Assembly: GCA_003255065.1 (NCBI GenBank)
Contig: QAOA01007136.1
Coordinates: forward strand, 21,859-85,858
Origin: Cercis canadensis
Lineage: Eukaryota > Streptophyta > Magnoliopsida > Fabales > Fabaceae
DNA: 64,000 bases
Direction: 5' to 3'
The notes below the pieces were generated by a model, which did not search any database, had not been told where the DNA came from, and was given only the letters and a program-made list of their open reading frames with translations. Both the position numbers and the translations under genes were made by a program. Position 1 is the stretch's first letter; every line of letters starts with the position of its first letter. Below are positions 46,508-57,272 of this stretch, piece after piece.

Positions 46508-48599
46508 ATGCTAACTTAAGGTCTTCTGTTGCAATAAATAATCCCATTGTGTGAAGGTTTTTTAGGATAATAAATGGGTGTTGTTTTGGTGTCTTATTGT
46601 GCTTTTTTTTTTTATATAATTCCTTCCTTCCTTTTCCTCGTCTCCTGCTCCTGCTTCTCCTCATATTGTTCTTCCATTGATGCTTGGAATAATCCAACCT
46701 CTGGTTGGTGAGCAGAGTTCAGAAATACTTGGCAAGGTTAATATGAATAGGGAATAACTGAAGAAATGGATGACAAACTTGTATTTGGTTGGATAGTGTG
46801 GCACCCATGTTATATTTTGTAATAAAGTTTGTTCGGTTGTGTTTATATTGCATTCCTGTGCGAGAGTCCATTTCAGCTTGATCTTTAGTCTGATATACTG
46901 TAATCGAACTCGTTCTCCTAGGTGTTGAGGTTGCAACTGCTGTTGCATACCTTGTTTTAGATTGCTTAGCTATTTTGCAGGAATTGGCAGGTTTTTGTTG
47001 GCAGCGTTAAATCAGAAGCATTTACTGCTTAAATTAAGGGCCTATTAGTTGTGGAAAGTAAATTTTTTGTAGTGTTGTTTAAGAAATTAAGAATATATAG
47101 AAACTTATTCACTTTATAATTTTCTAATTTAGCGATTTAGAAAACTATTATGGATTTTCTAGAAGGATGTGTTTAACGTTTCAAGTAACTAATCCCCGTT
47201 TGAAAAGTATTTTATACAAAAAAAAAAACTTAAAATGAAAATCAAAAGTGAAAATAAAATGCAGGAAAAAAATATAAACTTGAAATAAAAATTACTAGTA
47301 TTGTGGATGAGCCTTTTTCTCTTTTGGCGGATGTGTTGGCTGCATTCACTTTTCCTTTTGTCTTGAAAGTTATGGCAACGTCTAAGACGCAACGCGTTGT
47401 ATCAAACAACTTCCGAGCATCCGACGTGTCATTCAATAATTTGTTCAAATTAAAAATAAAAAAATTTAAATTTAGAAGAAATTGAAGTCCGATCATCAAA
47501 ATATCTAAACTCCAACCTGTTATATACCTTAAATTACAAAAGAAAAACAACCATTCCTGCGGAGCTCCATTTTAGCTTAATGCTTAGTTTTTTTAAGGTA
47601 TTTTTAGTTAGATTTTGGATTCAAACACAAAATTTATAAATTTTGAGACCACTTCAATTACAAGTTGTTTGGTGCTTAATCTTTAGTTTGATATACTGTA
47701 TTCGAACGTGTTGTCCTAGGTGTTGAGATCGCAACTGCTGTTGCATACCTTGTTTTAGATTGCTTAGCTATTTTGCAGGAATTGGCAGGTTTTTGTTGGG
47801 AGCATTAAATCAGAAGCATTTACTGCTTAAATAAGGGCCTATTGGTTGTGCAAAGTAATTTTTTTTTTAATATTGTTTAAGAAATTAAGAATATATAGAA
47901 ACATTCACTTTATAATTTCGATTTAGAAAACTATTATAGATTTTATTCTAGAAGGATATGTGTTTAACATTTCAAGTAACTAATCGCCATTTGAAAAGTA
48001 TTTGTACTAAAAAAAATGAAAAATAAAATGAAGGAAAAAAATGTAAACTTAAAATCAAAATTAGTGTTGCTACTTGCTAGTGATACCCATTTGCTCTTCG
48101 TCATTTATCCAGAGTCCTGTTTGATGGTTTCATAAGAAATTCATTCTTCTGTTATTTTATATACAGTTTTTGAGAAAATGATCTAAAACTCTAATAATAA
48201 TATTGAAGGAGAAGAGAGTAATTTATTCATATTCAAAACATTTTATTGGGTGCTCAATATTTCTATTTAAAACATTAGTTTTAATTTGTGGTTGAGTGAT
48301 ATTGAAATCATTTTTAGGACTTGTAAGTTTAGTGTTCATACCTGAAATTATACGTACCAAAAAACATTAGTTTATAATTTAAAATCAATTTCATCAAGCA
48401 TACATCTCTAATTTGAAGATCTTTCACTTCGTTCCTTATTAATATATTGGGAATCTTCATTAGTCCTTTTCCATTCTCTATTATTTTTCCCTTTTTACTT
48501 TTTGAAAAATGTATCTTGTCCTAATTTCTTGATGAATTTCTCTCCATAAGTAAAACTTCCTAACAAGTTTGCAGTTGTTTTTCATCTTTATTTTTTTTT
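46508..48599. other. 3' flank of Pur-alpha
   Basis: Contains the 3' UTR (AATAAA-like motifs near 46533 and 46569) and a diverged direct duplication (next entry). No other gene recognised. Confidence 0.5.
46880..48065 (+). repeat. Direct duplication, units of about 390-410 bp separated by 390 bp
   Basis: 46880-47290 and 47670-48065 share 'gcaactgctgttgcatacct', 'ggaattggcaggtttttgtt' and 'aagaaattaagaatatatag', with small indels throughout. Both copies lie downstream of Pur-alpha. Confidence 0.85.
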
Positions 48600-49018
48600 G
48601 GAAAAAGTCCTAAAAACCCCACTGAACTATATATGTTCTTGTTGTGCTTTACCCCCCATGCTTAAAAAACATAGGAAAAAACTCTTTGAACTTTCAAAAT
48701 GTGCACTTTACCTCCACGACCCTGATGTTCGTCCATTAATGGATGGAAGAAGAGATTTGAATATTATAATTTGATCTCAAAACTCTTTGAATATTACTTT
48801 TTGATCCCAATTTTTATAAATTTATTTTCATTTATACCCCTATAAAATTGCACTATGAATTAGATTAATCGTATCATGTGCACATTAATAGACAGACGTC
48901 AGAGTCAAGGGGTAAAGTGCACATTTTAAAAGTTGTATGAGGTATTTCCTATGTTTTTGAAGCATGAGAGTAAAACGCAACAAGAGCATAGTTCAAGGGA
49001 ATTTTTAGGACTTTTCCC
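48600..49018. mobile_element. MITE sharing termini with the Pack-MULE at 58437
   Basis: 419 bp with long inverted ends: left GGAAAAAGTCCTAAAAACCC, inverse of right GGGAAAAGTCCTAAAAATTC. The TIRs extend through 'gtgctttac', 'cataggaaa' and 'tgcactttac' motifs also present in the TIRs of the 58437 element. No clear target duplication. Confidence 0.7.
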
Positions 49019-49312
49019 ATATTCTGTTATGAGCAAAGTAGTGTATCTTTTCAAGTACAAATTAACGTCATATACCGACTGAACATAATAAAAAATATAT
49101 TTAAATGAATGCTCANACATTTTAAAAGTTCGATGAGGTATTTCCTACGTTTTTGAAGCATGAGGAGTAAAACGCAACAAGAACATAGTTCAAGGGAATT
49201 TTTAGGACTTTTCCCATATTCTGTTATGAGCAAAGTAGTGTATCTTTTCAAGTACAAATTAACGTCATATACCGACTGAACATAATAAAAAATATATTTA
49301 AATGAATGCTCA
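48921..49312. repeat. Near-duplicate flanks around the N at 49116 (assembly artefact)
   Basis: 48921-49115 and 49117-49312 (195 and 196 bp) are nearly identical, with a few substitutions and an indel, and abut the N. They are most simply two alleles or unmerged contig ends. The right end of the MITE is duplicated as a result. Confidence 0.85.
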
Positions 49313-49714
49313 AAAGTAACATAATGCTACCTTATTCATGATCCCATCGGCGAAGTTATGGAAATTTATGTTGAAGGTATTATGATTGTAGTACAGAGAT
49401 AGTATACAGCTGGTTTGGCTTTTAGTTGGGAAACCGAAAACCATGCATGTTCCATTTGCACTGGAAGGCATGTGTTAGGGAAAAAAGAAAAAGGCAAATA
49501 TTGGTTTTGGGTCAAAACGGAACTTGCGCTAATGCATAAATTAAATTAAAAAAAAGAAATTCTAAATAGGGAAAAGGAATAAGAAGTCAAAGAAAAACGA
49601 GAAAAAAGGGCAAAAAATGAGAGGTATGGCACAATTTAGGGCGCAACAGAGATGGACTAGGTTCCGAGACAAGTTCGGGAAAGTTTGGGTGGTGGAAAGA
49701 GGTTGTGGGAATGG

Positions 49715-49722
49715 TATAAAAG
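49715..49722 (+). promoter_or_regulatory. TATA box of the SKS gene
   Basis: TATAAAAG, about 140 bp upstream of the ATG at 49862, followed by a purine-rich leader. Strong consensus match. Confidence 0.8.
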
Positions 49723-49861
49723 GGGAGGGTTAGAGGTTCTATTGGGACAGAAGAAGAAGAATAACTAATCTTCTTCTAATCGAATAATAAAAAAAAAAAA
49801 AGTGAGAGGAAGATAGGAAAGGGTTAGATTCTTTTTGGGAGGTAAGACAGGATCAGGAGAA

Positions 49862-51642
49862 ATGGGTCGCAGTGTGATGTTGATCTTGATGGCATGCCTC
49901 TTGGCTGCTGCAGCAGTCCGGGCTGAGGACCCATACTTCTACTTCACATGGAACGTCACCTACGGCACCATTTCTCCTTTGGGAGTGCCTCAGCAGGGCA
50001 TTCTTATCAATGGAGAATTTCCCGGACCCAACATCAACTCAACCAGCAACAACAACATTGTTATCAATGTCTTCAACAACCTTGACGAGCCCTTCCTTTT
50101 CACATGGAGTGGAATGCAGCACAGGAAGAACTCATGGCAAGATGGTACACTCGGAACTGGGTGCCCCATCCCACCTGGCCAAAACTACACCTACCACTTC
50201 CAGCCCAAGGATCAAATTGGAAGCTATTTCTACTATCCTAGCACAGCCATGCACAAGGCAGCTGGTGCTTTCGGTGGGCTCCGAGTTAACAGCCGTCTGT
50301 TGATCCCTGTCCCTTATGCAGATCCCGAGGATGACTACACCGTTCTCATTGGTGACTGGTACACCAAGAGCCACACCAGCCTCAAGAAGTTCTTGGACAG
50401 TGGTCGCTCTATTGGAAGGCCAGAGGGTGTGCTCATCAACGGCAAGAATGCCAAGGGCGATGGCAAGGATGAGCCACTCTTCACCATGAAGCCTGGCAAA
50501 ACCTACAAGTACAGAATCTGCAATGTTGGACTCAAGGACTCCCTCAACTTCAGGATCCAAGGCCATCCCATGAAGCTTGTGGAGATGGAGGGATCCCACA
50601 CCGTTCAGAACTCTTACGACTCCCTTGATGTCCACATTGGACAATGCTATACCGTCCTCGTCACCGCTGACAAGGATCCAAAGGACTACTACATGGTTGC
50701 TTCAACTCGTTTCACTAAGACTGTTCTTACCGGCAAGGGTATCATCCGCTACACCAACGGCAAGGGTCCTGCTTCATCTGAGATCCCAGAGGCTCCTGTT
50801 GGTTGGGCATGGTCTCTCAACCAGTTCCGTTCCTTCCGCTGGAACCTTACTGCTAGTGCTGCAAGGCCTAACCCTCAGGGTTCTTACAAATATGGTCAGA
50901 TCAACATTACCCGCACAATCAAGGTGGTGAACTCAGTGAGCAGAGCCGATGGCAAGCTTCGCTACGTCCTGAATGGTGTCTCCCACGTTGATGGTGAAAC
51001 TCCTTTGAAGCTCGCTGAGTACTTTGGATTAGCCGACAAGGTTTTCAAGTACGACCTCATCAGTGATAATCCTTCAGCTTCACTAGATAAGATCACCGTT
51101 GCACCCAATGTTGTTAACGTCACCTACCGTACGTTCATTGAGATCATCTTTGAGAACCCCGAGAAGAGCATCCAATCTTATAACTTGGACGGTTACTCCT
51201 TCTTCGCCGTTGCGTAAGTATCAAATCAATTAATTCAATATCATTCCTTCCCATAATTCCTACTTTATTTCCTCAATTTGATGATGATTATTATTAATTA
51301 ATTCCACTATTTAATTTCATATATATATATATATACAGCATCGAGCCAGGCACCTGGACCCCAGAGAAGAGGAAGAACTATAACCTTCTTGATGCCGTGA
51401 GCAGACACACCATTCAGGTCTTCCCCAAATCTTGGGCTGCAATCATGCTGACATTCGACAATGCTGGAATGTGGAATCTAAGGTCGGAGATAACTGAGAA
51501 CCGCTACCTGGGCCAACAGCTCTACATTAGCGTTTTGTCCCCAGAGCGATCTCTCAGGGATGAGTACAACATTCCAGACAACCAGCTGCTTTGTGGCATC
51601 GTCAAGGGTCTTCCTAAGCCAGAACCATATGCCGGTGCCTAA
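49862..51642 (+). CDS. SKS: SKU5-similar (SKS) monocopper oxidase-like protein
   Basis: Two exons (49862-51213 and 51339-51642) split a codon with GT-AG sites and encode about 551 residues. A signal peptide ends around AAAAVRA; mature text starts EDPYFYFTWNVTYGTISPLG. Three cupredoxin-like domains follow, with family motifs GILINGEFPGP, RKNSWQDGTLGTGCPIPPG, GSYFYYPS and TFDNAGMWNLRSE. As in other SKS proteins, most histidine/cysteine copper ligands of true multicopper oxidases are absent (for example TWSGMQHRKNSWQDG in place of the HWHG-type motif; ITENRYLGQQLY near the C-terminus). Several N-glycosylation sequons fit a secreted wall or plasma-membrane glycoprotein. The end (EPYAGA) shows no obvious GPI signal. 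SKS proteins affect directional growth and pollen-tube or wall function; which member this is cannot be told. ATG 49862 is chosen over an upstream in-frame TTG. Confidence 0.95.
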
Positions 51643-51760
51643 AGTGTTTCTTCCTGTCACGCCGCTCAGTGCATTCTGTCACTAGACGGTAACCAGGACA
51701 TAATTCTATATTGTATCACGTGGTGGCTGATTGTGCATGTATTAACCCTTTCCTCATTGC

Positions 51761-51766
51761 AATAAA
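51761..51766 (+). terminator. Polyadenylation signal of the SKS gene
   Basis: AATAAA about 120 bp past the stop codon, after a U-rich 3' UTR. Confidence 0.6.
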
Positions 51767-51976
51767 ATTTTCCCCTTTATTATATTTATGAGTCTCCTTC
51801 CCAATACAATTGGTGACATAGAAACAATTAGAATAGCTTAATTAATCAACTTTTATGTAAGTATATTGCTCATATAATAATTTAATTAAATTATCTATAT
51901 CTATATAATATATAGGTTGAGATAAATCCGTAAAAAATAATAACTTTAATGAAATCCTATTTCAGTGTTTGAATAG

Positions 51977-52446
51977 ATGGAGATACCTGAGAATTATCAT
52001 TAGATGTACAATAGGAAAAATCCTCAAAGGAATACGTTATTAGATTCATTCATATGGGGTGTTGAGGAATTTATTAAAGCTACTGAAAAACTGGAGGTGT
52101 ATAAACGAGAAGGAAGATTTAGGTGTCCATGCTTAAGATGTAAATGGATGAGATTTCATGTGCCGGATGAAGTAAGACTACATTTATATAAGAAATGTTT
52201 TCAGCCACATTATTACTATTGACANGAAATGTTTTCAGCCACATTATTACTATTGACATAATCATGGGGAGATTGAACCACCAATTCTTAGAAGATGTTA
52301 CGAAGCTGATCCAATTTCTGATGATTTGAATCCATATGAGCGAATGGTTATGGATGATGGGGGCTCTACTTTCTATTCTGACACTGAACCAGAGGAACCT
52401 AATTATGAATCCCTGAAGTTTTATGAGATGCTATGTGCTGCATAGT
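51977..52446 (+). pseudogene. CACTA transposase-associated domain
   Basis: Text includes MYNRKNPQRNTLLDSFIWGV, RFRCPCLRCKWMRF (Zn-binding Cys pairs), VRLHLYKKCFQPHYYY, then DGGSTFYSDTEPEEPNYES and KFYEMLCAA. TAG at 52001-52003 falls where related proteins have W. The N at 52225 with its 33-bp duplicated flank breaks the frame artificially. The frame is then cut by the hAT-like insertion and resumes at about 53557 (LWNGYKSHS). Confidence 0.8.
52192..52258. repeat. 33-bp duplicate around the N at 52225 (assembly artefact)
   Basis: 52192-52224 and 52226-52258 are identical (from 'gaaatgttttcag' to 'ctattgaca'). Removing one copy and the N restores the CACTA frame context. Confidence 0.9.
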
Positions 52447-52454
52447 CTTATTTG

Positions 52455-53548
52455 GCGGTGTTTGATAGCAGCTAAGTTTTGAAGATTCTTGGGGAAGTAG
52501 ATGAAAATAAAAGTTTCTCATGTTTAGTACAAAAGTTAAAAATTTATTCCCAGAAATCAAAGATACCCGAGAATGCTAATTTGTGCACAAAATGAAAAAA
52601 AAAAAAAAACTTGCCCACCTCTTGTGGTGGGAATCCAACTTTCCTGGGAATCTACCTTTCGATGACTACCACCTTCTTTTGTTTATATTTGGGGCATCCT
52701 AATTGATCGACCACAAGTATATGAAGCCCAAGTTGATTCATAATGAGGATATACTTGATTGATTTTGTCTCTTCATTCAGGTGTTGAAGATCAAATAAGA
52801 GATTAGTAATCTCTTCCATTTCAGCCTTGATCGCGTCAACTTCTTAAAAGAACAGAGACAAGTTCTGGTCTTCTATGGGGTTGAGTTGCCCTGCTTCAAT
52901 GTCAAGATCAGCTCTAAGGTCCTTTTGCGCCTGTTTCTTCAGTTCAACATAACTTAAGAACAAATTCATCATCAGATCATTCATCTTTGCAGAATTTTGC
53001 AAAACACCCATCTGGAAAGAAACAAAACCCAGAACAAATTTCATGAAACCGGAAAAAGGAAAGAACCGCTAATAGATACCACTAGAAATTTGAAATAGTT
53101 GTGGGTTAGCGAGAAGAAGCCTTCTCTTGGGTGCTAATGATCGGTCATTTCACTCTTAGTGTGCGTTGATGTTTTTTAGAAAGTGCTTGGCTTATGAATA
53201 ATTCAGTGAAGGACAAAAAAAAAAAAGTCTTCGAAGTAATTTTGAAAGGGGTCGCTTCGCTATGAGTGTGGCTAGAAGCCTAATTCAATTCATAATGAGG
53301 ATGTATTGGATATTTTCTTAAATAAGTATCTCTACCTTGCCTGCATTGCTTTTGTGAAGAAGGTGAAGAAGGGTTTGTTTGCGAAGCATTCACCAATGTT
53401 GGATGATATCAGTGGGAGAGAGAGAGAGGGTTAACCAGACATTCCTAGGAAAGTTAAGTGATAACCAAACATGGGAATATCAACTTTCCTAGTAATCTCA
53501 TTCTTGGGAATCGTATTCTCAAGCAAGTAGATAGCTGATACCAAACAC
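52455..53548. mobile_element. hAT-like non-autonomous element carrying a syntaxin fragment
   Basis: Ends read GCGGTGTTTGATAGCAGCT (left) and, inverted, GTGTTTGGTATCAGCTATC (right). Flanking 8-mers CTTATTTG (52447-52454) and CACCTTTG (53549-53556) agree at 5 of 8 positions. Removing the element rejoins the CACTA protein in frame (AA-stop-SYL then WNGYKSHS), which fixes the boundaries well. Interior is host-like coding sequence on the minus strand. Confidence 0.72.
52780..52984 (-). pseudogene. Captured plant syntaxin (SYP11x-like) N-terminal fragment
   Basis: Minus strand: MNDLMMNLFLSYVELKKQAQ, then DLRADLDIEAGQLNPIEDQN, LSLFF, a TAA stop, then EVDAIKAEMEEITNLLFDLQ and LNEETKS. This matches the N-terminus and first Habc helix of plant SYP1-type Qa-SNAREs of the cytokinesis/plasma-membrane group. 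The stop falls where relatives have E. The SNARE motif and membrane anchor are absent. Beyond this the text becomes unrelated. Confidence 0.8.
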
Positions 53549-53556
53549 CACCTTTG

Positions 53557-55075
53557 TGGAATGGATATAAGAGTCACTCTGTATTATCAATTGCGGTTAA
53601 ACTTTTGAGCACTAAGTCTGATTACAATATTCCTTATACGTGTATTGATGAGATAATCACATTGATAAAATAAGTATTGTCTGTGGGTCATCGAATACTT
53701 GATAATTTTTATCAGACTAAGAAATTAGTAACTCAACTTGGGTGTGGTTATAAGAAAATAGATTGTTGTCCATCCAGATGTATGTTGTATTATGGTGATG
53801 AGGAAGCAAACAGAGAATGTAAATTTTGTAGTGTAACTCATTTTGTGGATAGAGAAAGTAAAAATAGCCGAAAAAATGAGATTCCAAAAAAACAAATGTG
53901 GTATTTACCAATAATTCCCCAGTTACAAAGATTGTTTGCCTCTAATGCAACTGTAGAATACATGAGATAACATCATGAAAATCGATGTGAGGAAGGAGTG
54001 TTATCACACCCTTCAGATGAGGAAGCCTAGAAGCATTTCAATATAACTCACCCGAAGTTTGCATTAGAACCAAGAAATATGAGATTAAGTTTGTGCTCTG
54101 ATGGTTTCAATCATTTCAATATGAACTCTAATATATATTTTTGTTGGCCTGTAATTCTGACTTCGTACAATCTTCTTCCTAGAATGTGTATGAAGATATA
54201 TATACATGTTTCTAACAATAATAATTCTTGGCCCACATAATCCAAAAATCAATATTGATGTGTACCTACAGCCTCTGATTGATTATATAAAACTGTTATG
54301 GGATGATGGTGTGCAAACGTATGACATTTCTAAGAAACGGAATTTTTGTTTGAAGGCTGCTTTGATGTGGACTATCAATGACTTCTCTACTTATGGTATG
54401 TTGTCGGGTTGGCAAACAGCAGGTCGTTTAGGTTGTCCTATTTGTATGCAAAGCTCAAAAATATTTTATGTCAGAAATAGTCGAAAGATTTGTTATTTTA
54501 ATTTTCATCAACAATTCTTGAGCACGGATCATTCATTTTGTAAGAATAAGAAATTTTTTTTGAAAGGTCAAAATGAATTAGGTTAACCCCCTAAGCGATA
54601 CTCAAAAGCTGAAGTATTTGAGCAAGTTTTTCAATTGCCTAAGATAACAGATACTAGAGGAAGATATCATTTACCTGGTTACAGAGATCATCATAATTGG
54701 ACTAAAAGTAGTATCTTTTGGGATTTGTCATATTGGTATGATTTGTTGAATCCGTACAATATTGATGTTATGCATACAGAGAGTAATATCTTCAAAAATA
54801 TTTACAACACAATCATGAATGTTAAAGGTAAAACCAAGGATAATGTGAAGGCAAGAATAGATCTCGGTTTGTATTGTAGACGAAATGCCTTAGAGTTGGA
54901 AAACAGAGGCAATGAAAAAAATTTCAAACCAAAAGCGCAATACACTTTGAATATTGATAAAAAAAAAAAAAAAGTAATATGTGAGTGGGTACAGGACCTA
55001 AGGCTTCCAGATGGATATGTATCTAATTTTGGTAGATATGAAAAATTGCACTTTGCAGCATATGAAGAGTCATGA
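53557..55075 (+). pseudogene. CACTA tnp2 transposase, disrupted
   Basis: Recognisable blocks: DNFYQTKKLVTQLGCGYKKI, CCPSRCMLYYGDE, CKFCSV, then LRLSLCSDGFNHFNM-type text (about 54080), PKINIDVYLQPLIDYIKLLW, ALMWTINDFSTYGMLSGWQT, GRLGCPICM, and DLLNPYNIDVMHTESNIFKN. These are the typical tnp2 (pfam02992) core motifs. Stops and frame changes occur near 53968, 54030, 54230 and 54583. Confidence 0.88.
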
Positions 55076-55145
55076 TTGTCATGTCTTTATGGAGAGATTA
55101 TTTTCAATTGCATTTAGTTGTTTGTCTACTCCTATCTGAGAATCT

Positions 55146-55769
55146 TTGACTGAATTGAGTTATTTCTTTCGACACTTATGTTGTCCGACACTAGAAGAAA
55201 GTAAACTTGACATAATGGATAAGAATATTCTCATTATCTTGTGTAAATTGGAGAAGATATTCTCTCATAATTTTTTTGACGTCATAGAACACTTACCAAT
55301 ACACTTAGTGTATGAAACACGAGTTGGTGGACCTATACAATATCATGTATGTATCCATTTGAGATGTCTAAATCTATCCTTTGAAATTAATTATTATTCA
55401 GTACCTCGTCATTTATATTCATTATAATCGTGCAATATTTTAATTTTTCATAGGTTTTTACATCATCTTAAAAAAAAAGTGAAAAATAAAGTTCATGCGG
55501 ATGATTCTATTTGCAAAGTTTATATACTTGAGGACACTTCTACGTTTTGTTCTTATTACTTTGACTCTCACGTACATTCTAGAAATAGAAAAGTACCTCA
55601 AAATGATGATGGTAGAGAGTCGTCTGTGCATCTTTCACTTTTTATCTTTAACTATCCTAGCCGACGTGAAGGAACATGTAAAACTCGTTATCTCAATAAG
55701 GATGAAGTAGCCGCAACATCACTATATGATCTTTTAAATTGTCCTGAAGTTGAATCCATCTTAAAGTAA
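55146..55769 (+). pseudogene. CACTA DUF4218 region
   Basis: Text LSYFFRHLCCPTLEESKLDI, IILCKLEKIFSHNFFDVIEH, LPIHLVYETRVGGP, then (after a frame change) STFCSYYFDSHVHSRNRKVP and KTRYLNKDEVAATSLYDLLN. This accessory domain commonly follows tnp2. The second half is tandemly duplicated (next entry). Confidence 0.8.
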
Positions 55770-56468
55770 GTCATATTTTTAATGTGTTACTAAAGGTTTT
55801 GCAAGTTTTTATGTCTTAGTGTTTAATACATATGTCCTCAGTTACAGCATTTATGTTGAGTCATTGACATCAACATTCATTAATCTCAGCTTTATTGAAC
55901 TTGACAAATAAATAGAATCAAATTTTGTGCTTTGGTTCAAAAACTATGTAAGTGCTTTCATAGGTTTTTACATCATCTTAAAAAAAAAGTGAAAAATAAA
56001 GTTCATGCGGATGATTCTGTTTGCAAAGTTTATATACTTGAGGACCTTCTACGTTTTGTTCTTATTACTTTGACTCTCACGCACATTCTAGAAATAGAAA
56101 AGTACCTCAAAATGATGATGGTAGAGAGTCGTCTGTACATCTTTCACTTTCTATCTTTAACTATCCTAGCCGACGTGAAGGGACATGTAAAACTCGTTAT
56201 CTCAATGAGGATGAAGTAGCCGCAGCATCACTATATAATCTTTTAAATTGTCTTGAAGTTGAACTCATCCTGAAGTAAGTCATATTTTTAATGTGTTACT
56301 AAAGGTTTTGCAAGTTTTTATGTCTTAGTGTTTAATGCATATGTCCCCAGTTATAGCATTTATGTTGAGTCATTGACATCAACATTTATTAATCTCACCT
56401 TCATTGAACTTGACAAATAAATAGAATCAAATTTTGTGCTTTGGTTCAAAAACTATGTAAGTGCTTTC
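55451..56468 (+). repeat. 510-bp tandem duplication of the DUF4218 exon block
   Basis: 55451-55960 and 55961-56468 are near-identical, starting TAGGTTTTTACATCATCTTA. Copy 2 has lost one base in GAGGAC(A)CTTC, shifting the frame. The unit includes the exon, an intron and the start of the next exon. Confidence 0.92.
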
Positions 56469-56599
56469 TACAACTACATAATGAAGTTATCATTATTATC
56501 TATTATAACATGTTTGTTAATAAAACATAGTCTTCATTAATGATTAATAGGTGCACAATCCTTACAATAACATTATAGATCAATTTCTATACAATTTAG

Positions 56600-57272
56600 C
56601 TTGGGGCCTTTAAGACCAGTGCAGACATTCCTAATTTATTTTCTGAATGGTTATTCTTTTCACACATCTTGGTGGGCACATAATCGAAAGTCGAATAATT
56701 TTGGAATAGGTCTTAGTGGAACAGATTTTTTATATCATAGAATTATAGAAGAGATAATTAAGATAGAGTATCCTAGAATTTTTATTAAGCAATTGACACT
56801 TTTCAAGTGTAAATGGTTTTATCTTTCGCCCATAGGTACAAGAATTTGTCCAAAATATGAGATTATTAAGGTTAAATCAAATAAGAGATACAATTGTAAG
56901 AATATATTTATATTTGCTCAACAAGCGGAATAAGTATATTTTACACCCTCTCTTAACCCAAATCTTAACAAGAAAGACTGGTTTGTGGTAATCAAGATAA
57001 AATCAAGGCACACAATTGAATTACGGGATGCTCCATTTCAAGATGATAGAACTTTGCACTTCACTGAAGTCTCTTCTCATAACCAAATTGCTGATAATTT
57101 AAGAGATGAGAATGATATAGGAGAAGATTTAAGGGACATGATAATTAATGCACATGTTGAAGCTGATGAGGAGGTAGGAGAGTATGGTGCAGAAGACGAA
57201 GAATCATATGATAGGAAAGAGCCTAAAATTGAGAAGGAAGTCCCTAGTGAATACTTGGTTGAAAGTGATTGA
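56600..57272 (+). pseudogene. CACTA DUF4216 region
   Basis: NGYSFHTSWWAHNRKSNNFG, GIGLSGTDFLYHRIIEEIIK, LFKCKWFYLSP, then FAQQAE-stop-VYFTP and WFVVIKIKSRHTIELRDAPF, followed by an acidic tail. The TAA at 56931-56933 sits where relatives have Q. Otherwise two long frames are preserved. Confidence 0.82.

Noticed and set aside
50010-50930. Open frames overlapping the SKS exon in other frames
   Set aside because: Codon-rich exon shadows with no domain.
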